Shown here: positions 43,014 through 51,698 of the stretch, piece after piece
Numbering within the stretch: position 1 is the first letter of the stretch
Layout of the letters: each line of letters opens with the position of its first letter
Origin: Actinomycetes bacterium
GTDB taxonomy: Bacteria > Actinomycetota > Coriobacteriia > Coriobacteriales > Eggerthellaceae
NCBI GenBank assembly: GCA_023394615.1
Contig: JAEXAI010000012.1
Coordinates: forward strand, 124,001 to 188,000
DNA: 64,000 nucleotides
Direction of reading: 5' to 3'
Made by a program: the position numbers and the translations under genes
The notes under the pieces: model-generated
Database searches by the model: none
Told to the model about the DNA's origin: nothing
What the model saw: only the letters and a program-made list of their open reading frames with translations

Positions 43014-45050
43014 TTGGAGGCTTTCGAACTCATATTACTGCTTTCTGCTGCCGTGCTTTTATCGGCGGTGCTGGAACAGGTCGTCCCCAAAGTATCGCTT
43101 CCGCTTATCCAGATAGCCTTAGGCGTGCTGATTGCGCTTCTGATAAGCGATGTAGAGATAACGTTCAGTCCGGAGTTTTTCTTGTTGGTGTTCATTGCGC
43201 CCTTGCTTTTCAACGATGCGAAAAACGCCGACAAGCTGGGACTATGGAAAAACCGACACAACATCTTATCCTTGGCGGTCGGATTGGTGTTGGCCATTGT
43301 CTTGGTAGTGGGTTTTACGCTACATCTGCTCATCCCCAGCATTCCCCTTGCTGCCGCATTCGCCATGGGCGCCGCGCTCGGTCCTACCGATGCGGTGGCT
43401 GTATCATCTTTGAAGGAGACCACAAAGCTCTCACGCAAAGAAAATGCTCTGCTATCGGGTGAATCGCTGTTAAACGATGCTTCAGGCGTCGTGTCTTTCC
43501 AATTCGCTATCGCCGCCGCCGTTACCGGATCTTTCTCGCTTCTAGATGCCTCTGCCACATTTGCACTGTCGTTTTTCGGCGGTATCCTCTTCGGCCTTGT
43601 CATCGGCTGGATCGCGCACCTGATACAGGTGAATATCGGCAAATTGGGCGTTGATTCCACGACATTTCATGTGATGTTCGACATTACGCTGCCGTTCATC
43701 ATCTATCTGCTTTCAGAGCTTTTGGGAGTCAGTGGCATCTTGGCCGTAGTCGCCGCCGGCATCTTGATGAGCGCCTACACCGACCGCGTGATAGGTCCTG
43801 CCTCGTCGCGTTTGAGTATCGTCTCATCAAGCGCCTGGAGCGTGCTGGCCTTCGCATTGAACGGCATCGTGTTTGTGATGCTTGGAATAGAACTCCCAAT
43901 TTCGCTGCGCAGCACCTGGGGTGATGGAATCGGACAGGATTTCGCACTTATCGTCTTGGTACTCGTTATCACAGTAATCATCGTGGGCGTTCGCTTCTTC
44001 TGGATTTTGATGCTCGAAACGTTTGCGAAGGATCCCGAAACAGGTGGGCCCTATGCTCCGAAAGCCGAGCGCATTCGATCGGCTTTGGTTTCCACAATCG
44101 GCGGGCCAAAAGGTGCTGTCACTTTATCGGTGATTTTCTCGATTCCATATCTCACTGATACCGGGCTGGCCTTTCCCGAGCGCGACCTCATACTGTTTTT
44201 AACATCGGGCGTAATCTTGTGCACGCTTCTTCTCGCGAATTTCCTGCTGCCTGTGCTGGCTCCGCGCCACGTGGCGACAACCGATGAGTTCGAGCAGGTA
44301 GCACAGGCGAAAATCGACATTATGAGGCACGTGATTGAAAGGCTTTCCGCTCTGCGCAGCGAAGAATGCGCCCGTACAGTTGACGTCGTTATCAAGTCAT
44401 ATAACAAGCGCATCGAGCGCATTCGCACCAGTGCCGACATCGAATCCGAATCAACGACGAAACTTCGTATAGAAGCAGCGAAGGTACAGTACGATTACGT
44501 GCTTGGCGCAATCGAATCCGCCCAAATTGACGAATGTGACGGATACGATTACCTCAAGCGTTTGGTGCAAGCGCGAAACCATCTGATGCATGTAAAAAGC
44601 AGGTTCTGGATATCGCAAGGCAGGTTTCGACATCACAAAATCACTTTCGTGCGTATAGCGATGCGCTCGCTTTTGCACTTGGGATCACGCCTGCGCGGCG
44701 AAGGACCATCAAGCACCCTTATCGATATTCAGAGAGCGTCAGAGACGCACGCGATTGACTACTTGCAGGAGCTGCTGAACTCAGAGTCGTCAGAATACCC
44801 TGCTGAGGTAATAGCCGAAGTGCTGCTGTCCTACCAATCCTCACTACGTGCGCTGGACTCCTCACGCCCCGGCATCACGCAATATGCGCACACCATTGAC
44901 AGCACAAGCGACATCGAACGGGCGGCTTACAATATCGAACTCGATGAAATCGGCGAAGCGTACGAAAACGATTTAATCGATCGCAGCACGGCAAAAAGCA
45001 TGCGCGACAACGTATACCTGATGTTGGTTGATCTAGACGCTCACATATAA
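43014..45050 (+). CDS. CPA1-family Na+/H+ antiporter
   Basis: Monovalent cation:proton antiporter (NhaP/CPA1 type), 678 residues. About twelve membrane helices in the first 420 residues, with the ion-binding GPTDAVAV and SGESLLNDASGVV motifs. The 250-residue C-terminal part is cytoplasmic and helical, longer than in many NhaP proteins. The start is uncertain: TTG 43014 is used, with a weak AGGCGGG upstream; a GGAGG at 43016-43020 has no ATG/GTG/TTG at a good distance. Role in pH and Na+ balance is relevant next to ammonia-producing arginine fermentation. Confidence 0.88.
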   Translation: MEAFELILLLSAAVLLSAVLEQVVPKVSLPLIQIALGVLIALLISDVEITFSPEFFLLVFIAPLLFNDAKNADKLGLWKNRHNILSLAVGLVLAIVLVVGFTLHLLIPSIPLAAAFAMGAALGPTDAVAVSSLKETTKLSRKENALLSGESLLNDASGVVSFQFAIAAAVTGSFSLLDASATFALSFFGGILFGLVIGWIAHLIQVNIGKLGVDSTTFHVMFDITLPFIIYLLSELLGVSGILAVVAAGILMSAYTDRVIGPASSRLSIVSSSAWSVLAFALNGIVFVMLGIELPISLRSTWGDGIGQDFALIVLVLVITVIIVGVRFFWILMLETFAKDPETGGPYAPKAERIRSALVSTIGGPKGAVTLSVIFSIPYLTDTGLAFPERDLILFLTSGVILCTLLLANFLLPVLAPRHVATTDEFEQVAQAKIDIMRHVIERLSALRSEECARTVDVVIKSYNKRIERIRTSADIESESTTKLRIEAAKVQYDYVLGAIESAQIDECDGYDYLKRLVQARNHLMHVKSRFWISQGRFRHHKITFVRIAMRSLLHLGSRLRGEGPSSTLIDIQRASETHAIDYLQELLNSESSEYPAEVIAEVLLSYQSSLRALDSSRPGITQYAHTIDSTSDIERAAYNIELDEIGEAYENDLIDRSTAKSMRDNVYLMLVDLDAHI

Positions 45051-45137
45051 CCTACCCGCTCATATAACGAAAAAGGGCCACCTGATAAGGCAGCCCATGA
45101 GAACATCCGCAAAAGCACGAGATGAGATTTGCTGAGC

Positions 45138-46865
45138 CTACATTTTCACCGGTGCTGAGATGCCCAGCAGGCTCAGCGATAGCGACAGCACGATACGAGC
45201 CGAATCGCACAGGGCCAATCGGGCGTTTTGCAGCTGCTCATCATCGCCAAGCACATGACAGTTGGTGTAGAAAGCATGGAACAAGCGCGCCACATCCTGA
45301 CAGTAATGGGTGAGGCGGAACGCCGCACGGTCACGGGCAGCCTCTTGCACCAGTTCGCCGAAGTCGTCCATACGTCGAGCGAGGTCTATCTCACTCGCGT
45401 CGGTCAACACCGACAAATCCACTTTCGCAGGAATGATGCTTGCCACCAAATCATCCATGGAAACCTCGCCGATGCTGGCCTTTTGCGCCATATCGTCATC
45501 GGCCGCATTGCGCAAGATTGAGCAGATGCGAGCGTGCGCGTATTGCACGTAATACACCGGGTTCGATGCGTCCTTCTTTTTGGCAGCTTCGATGTCGAAA
45601 TCGATAGTCTGATCGGCGCTGCGCGACAGCATCAACCAACGCGTCGAATCCACGCCCACCTCATCGATTAGTTCTTCGAAGGTAACCATTTCACCTGTGC
45701 GCTTGCTCATGCGCACGGGCTTACCATCGCGAAACAGGTTCACCAGCTGCCCCAGCATTACTTCGAGCGTACCTGGACGACCCCATGCTGCTACCATGGC
45801 CTGGCAGCGCGCGATATATCCGTGATGGTCGGCGCCCCAGATATCGATCAGGTGATCGAAGCCGCGCTCCAGTTTGTTGTAGTGGTAGGCCACATCACTC
45901 ATGAAGTAGGTGTACTCGCCATTCGTTTTCTGCAGCACGCGATCCTTCTCATCGCCGAAGGCGCTGCTTTTAAACCACATTGCGTCGTCTTTTTCGTAGA
46001 TATAGCCCTTGTCGCGCATGGCCTTGATGCTGCGATCTACTGCACTGGTGCCATCCGGCCCCACTTCGTAGAGCGAGCGCTCGCTAAACCAGCAGTCAAA
46101 TGTGGTACCGAAGCGCTTCGTGACGCGCTTCTGCTCATCGAGCTCGAAGCGATAAGCCCTCTCGCGAAACTCCCTCATGCGCTCGTCATCGGGAACGTCA
46201 AGCCACTTGTCGCCATCGTTATCGATGATGTTTTGCGCAATGTCTTTCACGTAGGCACCGGCATAGCACTGCTCGGGCATTTCCACATCGCGGCCAAAAA
46301 GCTGCTGATAGCGCACTGATACGGAATTGCCGAAGTTGTCCATCTGGGTGCCGTGGTCATTGATATAGAACTCTTCATACATGTCATAACCCGCATGGCT
46401 CATAACGCGTGCAGTGGCATCGCCGAGCGCGGCCCAACGACCATGACCCACATGCATGGGACCGGTCGGGTTCGCAGAAACGTATTCGATATTCACTTTG
46501 CGCTTGCCCTCGGGCACGCTACCACGCCCGTAGTCAAGGCCCTCAGCACGCACATCGGCCACCACGCCTTGGAAAGCCGTCGGAGTAAGCGTGATATTAA
46601 TGAAGCCCGGACCCGCTATCTGAACGGATTCGATATGATCATTTTCCGGCAGATGATCCACGATAATCTGCGCTATCTCGCGCGGATTTTTCTTCGCCTG
46701 CTTCGCGCAACGCATCGCCACAGTGGATGCCCAGTCCCCGTTTGCCAAGTCTCGTGGTCGCTCCAACCCAGCTTCGGGAATCTCGGACAAAGCCAGCGTC
46801 GAATCATCGATAGCTGCCTTCAGGGCGTCGTTGACAAGCGTTTCCAGGTTTTCGCGAATCTGCAT
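45138..46865 (-). CDS. argS: arginine--tRNA ligase
   Basis: Class I synthetase charging tRNA-Arg. 575 residues with an N-terminal Add-1 domain, the HIGH-like ANPTGPMHVGHGRWAA motif, a KMSKS-like VRMSKRTGE, and a C-terminal anticodon-binding domain ending LLGISAPVKM. GGAAG ribosome binding site before ATG. It lies downstream of the arginine deiminase genes on the same strand, with 287 bp between. No T-box or leader peptide seen. Confidence 0.95.
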   Translation of the reverse strand: MQIRENLETLVNDALKAAIDDSTLALSEIPEAGLERPRDLANGDWASTVAMRCAKQAKKNPREIAQIIVDHLPENDHIESVQIAGPGFINITLTPTAFQGVVADVRAEGLDYGRGSVPEGKRKVNIEYVSANPTGPMHVGHGRWAALGDATARVMSHAGYDMYEEFYINDHGTQMDNFGNSVSVRYQQLFGRDVEMPEQCYAGAYVKDIAQNIIDNDGDKWLDVPDDERMREFRERAYRFELDEQKRVTKRFGTTFDCWFSERSLYEVGPDGTSAVDRSIKAMRDKGYIYEKDDAMWFKSSAFGDEKDRVLQKTNGEYTYFMSDVAYHYNKLERGFDHLIDIWGADHHGYIARCQAMVAAWGRPGTLEVMLGQLVNLFRDGKPVRMSKRTGEMVTFEELIDEVGVDSTRWLMLSRSADQTIDFDIEAAKKKDASNPVYYVQYAHARICSILRNAADDDMAQKASIGEVSMDDLVASIIPAKVDLSVLTDASEIDLARRMDDFGELVQEAARDRAAFRLTHYCQDVARLFHAFYTNCHVLGDDEQLQNARLALCDSARIVLSLSLSLLGISAPVKM

Positions 46866-47064
46866 AGAGAATCTTCCATTTCATAGAGTTGTCCGTCGTA
46901 TAGGGAGGTATTTTACCATCAACTCGGGCAACAGGCGGGTTTATATAGGGTTTAATATGAACGACGCACACGTAAGGCACGCTCAGATGCTGGCAAATCG
47001 CTCAGGGCAAGCGGCCATTCGAGCGAAACGCACGCTCATCGCACGTATTTCACCACGACAATGC

Positions 47065-47096
47065 GAAGGGCCCCGGAGGAGGATCCGAGGCCCTTC
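47065..47096. repeat. hairpin downstream of arcC
   Basis: 12-13-bp stem (GAAGGGCC.../...GGCCCTTC) with one G-T pair and a 6-nt loop, 57 bp after the arcC stop. The minus strand lacks a T-run behind it, so it is a weak or non-classical terminator, or an mRNA-end stabiliser. Confidence 0.5.
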
Positions 47097-47152
47097 AAAA
47101 GATACTGTTAAACTACGGGTGGCGGTTGCACGACCCGATAAAACATCTAGAC

Positions 47153-48106
47153 CTAAGCGGTGATGACGGTACCCGTCTCGCCGCGAAGACCGGCAGCTGC
47201 GCATTCCAAGCTTGTGATGAGCGCGCGTCCTTGCGGATGAGCCTTCACGTAGCCGATGCAAGCTTCAACCTTCGGCAACATCGAGCCGGGGGCGAACTGG
47301 CCCTGGGCGATGTACTCTTCAGCCTCTGCCACGGTCATCGTGGTGATCTCGGCCTGCTCAGGCTTGCCGAAGTTCACGCAAACCTTCTCAACAGCGGTCA
47401 GGATGACCAGCATGTCTGCCTGGAAATCAGCAGCCAGGCGAGCGCTGGAGCGATCCTTGTCGATTACGGCAGGCACACCTTCGTAGTGATTGCCGCGCTC
47501 GAACACAGGGATGCCGCCGCCACCGGTGGAGACAACGATGTAGCCGTCATCCATCAGGTCTTTGATAGCGTCGAATTCAACGATACGCTGCGGGATAGGA
47601 GAAGCTACCACACGTCTCCAACCACGACCGGCATCTTCCTTCACCGTGAAGCCACCTTCGGCCGCTTTAGCCTTGGCTTCTTCTTCGGTCATGAACGGGC
47701 CGACCGGCTTCGTCGGGTTCTGGAACGCCGGGTCGTCTTCGTCGACCACAGTCTGCGTCACAACACAGGCCGTAGAACGCATGATGCCGCGATCCTTCAA
47801 CTGGCCCAGGATAGCCTGTGAGAGCTGATAGCCGATATAAGCCTGACTCATTGCGCCACACTCAGGGAAAGGCATTTCAGGAATCTTGTCCTGATGAGCG
47901 CTGGCATATGAAAACGCATTGTTGATCATGCCGACTTGCGGGCCATTGCCGTGGGATACCACAACGTTGATACCTTCCGCAATCATGTCGACGATATGGC
48001 CGGCGGTTCCTTGAACCAGCTCCAACTGCTCTTGAGGCGTGTTGCCCAGAGCATTTCCGCCGAGTGCGATTACGACGGATTTGCCATTTCCTTTCTGGTA
48101 GGTCAT
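47153..48106 (-). CDS. arcC: carbamate kinase
   Basis: Makes ATP from carbamoyl phosphate and ADP, the energy-yielding step of arginine fermentation. 317 residues with VIALGGNALGN at the N-terminus, SHGNGPQVG, and VSTGGGGIPV plus DKDRSSARLA. Last gene of arcA-argF-arcC, 16 bp after the transferase gene. Confidence 0.96.
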   Translation of the reverse strand: MTYQKGNGKSVVIALGGNALGNTPQEQLELVQGTAGHIVDMIAEGINVVVSHGNGPQVGMINNAFSYASAHQDKIPEMPFPECGAMSQAYIGYQLSQAILGQLKDRGIMRSTACVVTQTVVDEDDPAFQNPTKPVGPFMTEEEAKAKAAEGGFTVKEDAGRGWRRVVASPIPQRIVEFDAIKDLMDDGYIVVSTGGGGIPVFERGNHYEGVPAVIDKDRSSARLAADFQADMLVILTAVEKVCVNFGKPEQAEITTMTVAEAEEYIAQGQFAPGSMLPKVEACIGYVKAHPQGRALITSLECAAAGLRGETGTVITA

Positions 48107-48122
48107 CTCTTTCCCCTTTTTA

Positions 48123-49118
48123 TTAGCTCAAGGTTGCGTACATGACGGCCTTGATGGTGTGCATACGGTTTTCGGCCTCTTGGAAGACCACGGACTGCTT
48201 GGACTCGAACACCTCGTCGGTGACTTCCATCTCGGTGACGCCGAACTTTTTGGCAACGTCAGCACCGATGACCGTGTTGGTGTCATGGAAGCTGGGCAGG
48301 CAGTGCTCGAAGATGCAGTCAGGATCGGCCATAGCCATGACTTCAGCGGTCACGCGATACGGGGTGAGAGCATTGATGCGGGGCTCCCAAACCTCGTCGG
48401 GCTCGCCCATCGATACCCACACGTCGGCGTAGATAACATGCGCGCCCACGGCGGCTTTCGTCACGTCCTGGGTGGTCTGGATCGTCGAGCCGTGCTCGGC
48501 AGCGATAGCCTGGCAGGTCTTGACCAGTTCGGGATCCGGCATGTTGGACTCGGGTCCGCAAGCCACGAAATTCACACCCAACTTGGCGCAAACAACCATC
48601 AGCGAACGAGCAACGTTGTTGGCAGCATCGCCCATGAACACGAATTTCTTGCCCTTGATGTCGTAATTGAAGTTCTCCTGCATGGTCAGGATGTCGGCGA
48701 GCATCTGAGTAGGATGCCATTCGGTGGTCAGACCGTTCCAAACCGGCACGCCAGCGTTTGCAGCGAGGCACTCAACGTCGTCCTGAGCAAATCCGCGGAA
48801 TTCGATGCCGTCATAGAAGCGGCCGAGCACGCGAGCGGTATCTTCAATGGATTCCTTCTTGCCCATTTGCGAGCTGCCGGGATCGAGGTAGGTCACGCCC
48901 ATGCCCAAGTCCATGGCGCCCACTTCGAACGCGCAACGGGTACGAGTGGAGGTCTTCTGGAACAGCAAAACGATGTTTTTGCCTTCGAGATAACGATGCT
49001 GGGTACCGGTCATCTTCAGGTTCTTGAAGTTGCGGGAAAGATCGAGCAGATAGTTGATTTCCTCGGGGGTGTAATCGAGCAGTTTCAGGAAGCTGCGTCC
49101 GCTTAAGCTAGTAGGCAT
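48123..49118 (-). CDS. arcB: ornithine carbamoyltransferase (catabolic)
   Basis: Phosphorolyses citrulline to ornithine and carbamoyl phosphate. 331 residues; carbamoyl phosphate motif FQKTSTRTRCAFEV, the FRGFAQ region, GLTTEWHPTQ and ornithine-binding HCLPSFHD. The ATG at 49118 follows AAAGGAA, so the few codons upstream from 49133 are not used. It could serve both biosynthesis and breakdown; position between arcA and arcC marks it as catabolic. 143 bp after arcA. Confidence 0.95.
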   Translation of the reverse strand: MPTSLSGRSFLKLLDYTPEEINYLLDLSRNFKNLKMTGTQHRYLEGKNIVLLFQKTSTRTRCAFEVGAMDLGMGVTYLDPGSSQMGKKESIEDTARVLGRFYDGIEFRGFAQDDVECLAANAGVPVWNGLTTEWHPTQMLADILTMQENFNYDIKGKKFVFMGDAANNVARSLMVVCAKLGVNFVACGPESNMPDPELVKTCQAIAAEHGSTIQTTQDVTKAAVGAHVIYADVWVSMGEPDEVWEPRINALTPYRVTAEVMAMADPDCIFEHCLPSFHDTNTVIGADVAKKFGVTEMEVTDEVFESKQSVVFQEAENRMHTIKAVMYATLS

Positions 49119-49276
49119 TTCTTTTCCTTTCAATCATTTATAATTTCTTGTAGCCTCTTAAATAATCTATAAGGCAAGTCATTTTCACAACTTGCCCTTC
49201 ACGGCTCCCCATCTCGCGATAACGAAGAGCCGGGAAGAACAAAACAAAGCGCGTGAAGTGCATACGCAAATGAGCG

Positions 49277-50500
49277 CTAGATGTCCTCGCGCCACACCGG
49301 CATGCTCATGCAGCGTGGGCCGCCACGGCCGCGGGAAAGCTCGGATGAGGGAATCTGAACCAATTCCAGGCCCTTATCGCGCAGCACGCGGTTCGTCACA
49401 TCGTTGCGATCGTAGACGACGATTTTGCCCGGAGCGATGCACAGGGTGTTCGATCCGTCGTTCCACTGCTCTCGCTCGGCTGCGATACGGTCGCCGCCTC
49501 CGCACAGAATCAGCTCCACTTTCCTGCCCAGATACTTCGACAGGATGTCTTCGAGCGACGTATCGCTTTCGCGCACGTCAATCTCTCCATTGCCCTTAGG
49601 AGTAATCTCAAACACGGTCAGAGGGCCGAGGATGCCCGGATGCACGGTGAACTTGTCCACGTCGATCTGGGTGAACACGGTGTCCAAGTGCATGAAAGCA
49701 CGAGTGGATGGGATATCGAAAGCCAAAATCGTGTCAATCTTGGAAGTCTCATCTGAGAACACGTTGTGCGCCAGAGAGTCGATTGCATCAGGCTCGGTGC
49801 GCTGCGAGATACCCACAGCCAGCGTAGTCTCATTGATGTTGAGGATGTCGCCGCCTTCGATGGAGAAGGAATTATAACGGCTATAGTAAAGCGGGGTTCC
49901 CACGAAATCAGGATGCTTCGCGAAGATGTACTCGCCGTAGATAGTCTCGCGGTTGCGGGTGACCGAATACATACGGTTCAGCGATACGCCGTTGCCAATC
50001 ATCGCGAACGGGTCGCGGGTGAAGTACAGGTTGGGCATGGGATCGATGACCATCGAAGAGGGGCTCGACACCAAATCAACCAGCGACTTTGTCTTGTCGT
50101 TGTGCAGCTCCTGCAGATTGATGCCCTCCATAGTCTTCATGACTAGGTCTTTGGGATCGTTGTAGTTTTCTAGCAGGAAGTTGGTGATAACCTCGGTGTA
50201 GTAATCAGTATGGATACCGGCCTCGGTCAGCCACTGACGCACGAACTTGTCTTTCAGACCTTCGTTTTCGCGCAGCACATCAGCCATCAGGTCTTCCAGA
50301 TACATTACCTGAACGCCGTTGTCGCGCAATGCTTGCGCGAACGCGTCATGTTCCTGCTGAGCGACCTTCAAAAACGGAATGTCGTCGAACAGCAAGCGCT
50401 CCAGCGTGTCAGGGGTCAGGTTCAAAAGCTCCTTACCCGGACGATGTAGGATCACCTTCTTTAAAGGACCTATTTCGCTCTTGACGTTTACTCCAGTCAT
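49277..50500 (-). CDS. arcA: arginine deiminase
   Basis: Hydrolyses arginine to citrulline and ammonia. 407 residues; conserved VLHRPGKEL near the N-terminus, LYFTRDPFA, EGGDILNI, and the C-terminal SRGRGGPRCMSMPVWRED with the catalytic Cys. ATG 50500 follows AAAGGAGG. First gene of the operon, preceded by a 550-bp AT-rich region. No arginine/ornithine antiporter gene (arcD) is in the window. Confidence 0.97.
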   Translation of the reverse strand: MTGVNVKSEIGPLKKVILHRPGKELLNLTPDTLERLLFDDIPFLKVAQQEHDAFAQALRDNGVQVMYLEDLMADVLRENEGLKDKFVRQWLTEAGIHTDYYTEVITNFLLENYNDPKDLVMKTMEGINLQELHNDKTKSLVDLVSSPSSMVIDPMPNLYFTRDPFAMIGNGVSLNRMYSVTRNRETIYGEYIFAKHPDFVGTPLYYSRYNSFSIEGGDILNINETTLAVGISQRTEPDAIDSLAHNVFSDETSKIDTILAFDIPSTRAFMHLDTVFTQIDVDKFTVHPGILGPLTVFEITPKGNGEIDVRESDTSLEDILSKYLGRKVELILCGGGDRIAAEREQWNDGSNTLCIAPGKIVVYDRNDVTNRVLRDKGLELVQIPSSELSRGRGGPRCMSMPVWREDI

Positions 50501-51049
50501 CGAGCCCTCCTTTTCTCGGAATCGTTTTATGCAAATTCTCGATTGGTCGAACCCTTATCATCGACCACCTTTGCTGAACCCACCATTGCACGGGAGAATT
50601 CCAAAAGCAATATTCCGGGTAATATTTTTTCCAATATTAAATAATTTATTGGTAAACGGTTGTTATTTTACTGTGAACGGTAGTTCTATTTTCATTTTTT
50701 CTAAATTTCTGCATATTTTTGCATAAGCCATTTTTGGCTATTTATCTGGCCTTTCTTCAACACTTAATTCATTTTGAATTCACCTGCACTTATAGTTTCT
50801 TTTGTCAATATTCAGTTTTATGCATAAAGTTGCAGGGGGATTCAAAACAGGGGCTTTCAGAGCGCCGTAAATGTGCGGCGGGGGTGCTTCATGCACCCCC
50901 GCGAATAAAACATGCTTATCCATTCATTTTTGATTTTTGGTGGAAGGCGAAGCACTGGACCCATCAGACATATGCACCAGATTGCGTGATGCGCTTTCCT
51001 GGGTTGCTCTGGAATCCGATTCCCCTTAAACCCAAGACGTTAAAACTCA
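50501..51049. promoter_or_regulatory. AT-rich 550-bp region upstream of arcA
   Basis: Markedly AT-rich compared with its surroundings. It contains a dyad AATTCA-TTT-TGAATT (50766-50780), TGCATATTTTTGCATAA (50710-50726), and ATTCAGTTTTATGCATAA near 50810-50827. The last two resemble arginine repressor half-sites (TGCAT/ATTCA) with 4-5 bp spacing. No gene is seen. Control of the arginine operon by an ArgR/AhrC-type protein is an inference. Confidence 0.5.
50878..50902. terminator. hairpin downstream of thrH (possible terminator)
   Basis: Perfect 10-bp stem GCGGGGGTGC / GCACCCCCGC, 5-nt loop. T-run absent on the minus side; on the plus side it is followed by an A-rich stretch. Probably the end of the formate dehydrogenase-thrH transcript despite the missing T-run. 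Confidence 0.5.
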
Positions 51050-51655
51050 TTAGTCGTCGAGTGCGCCTTCGATGGCGGCTAGAAGCTCGTCGAATTCCTG
51101 GAACGCGGGAATATCGGGATTGTCCGCAATAATAGACGGGGTGCTCTTGAAAAGAAAGCCGGCCTTGCTGGCACGAATCATGCCCAAGTCGTTGAAGCTG
51201 TCGCCCGCGGCAATGGTATCAAAACCGATGGACTGCAGCGCGCGTACTGTGGAAAGCTTGCTTTCGGGCGTGCGCATGGTGAAGCCTTCGATATGCCCAT
51301 CATCAGCCGCTTCCAAAGTGTTGCAGAAAATCGTCGGACGTCCCAGCTTTTCAATCAAAGGACCGGCGAATTGCTGGAAGGTGTCGCTGATTATAATCAC
51401 TTGCGTCTCGGAGCGCAGTTTATCCAAAAACTCTTTCGCACCAGGTATCGGATCGACAGCGGCGATTGTCTGTTGGATCTCCGCGAGGCCCAAACCGTTC
51501 TCAGCAAGCACGCCTAGGCGCCAATTCATGAGCTTGTTGTAATCAGGCTCATCGCGCGTAGTACGGCAAAGCTCGGGAATACCGCTCGCCTTCGAAAAAG
51601 CAATCCAGATTTCAGGGACGAGCACGCCCTCCATGTCAAGGCATACGATATTCAT
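51050..51655 (-). CDS. thrH: ThrH-type phosphoserine phosphatase/homoserine phosphotransferase
   Basis: HAD-family phosphatase of 201 residues. It begins MNIVCLDMEGVLVPEIW, with the nucleophile in DMEG, the exact ThrH form, then SDTFQQF and GDSFNDLGMI. Such enzymes hydrolyse phosphoserine and can transfer phosphate to homoserine. ATG 51655 follows GGAAGG; a longer frame from 51724 is not used. 43 bp after fdhA on the same strand. Links to serine/threonine synthesis, not obviously to formate. Confidence 0.9.
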   Translation of the reverse strand: MNIVCLDMEGVLVPEIWIAFSKASGIPELCRTTRDEPDYNKLMNWRLGVLAENGLGLAEIQQTIAAVDPIPGAKEFLDKLRSETQVIIISDTFQQFAGPLIEKLGRPTIFCNTLEAADDGHIEGFTMRTPESKLSTVRALQSIGFDTIAAGDSFNDLGMIRASKAGFLFKSTPSIIADNPDIPAFQEFDELLAAIEGALDD

Positions 51656-51698
51656 TGTTTTTAACCTTCCATTGCCGTTTTTCCGGCATCTATTATAC

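Noticed and set aside
46866..47152. T-box riboswitch before argS
   Set aside because: No T-box consensus (GGGTGG...ACCGCG) or specifier-type stem was found, nor before trpS.
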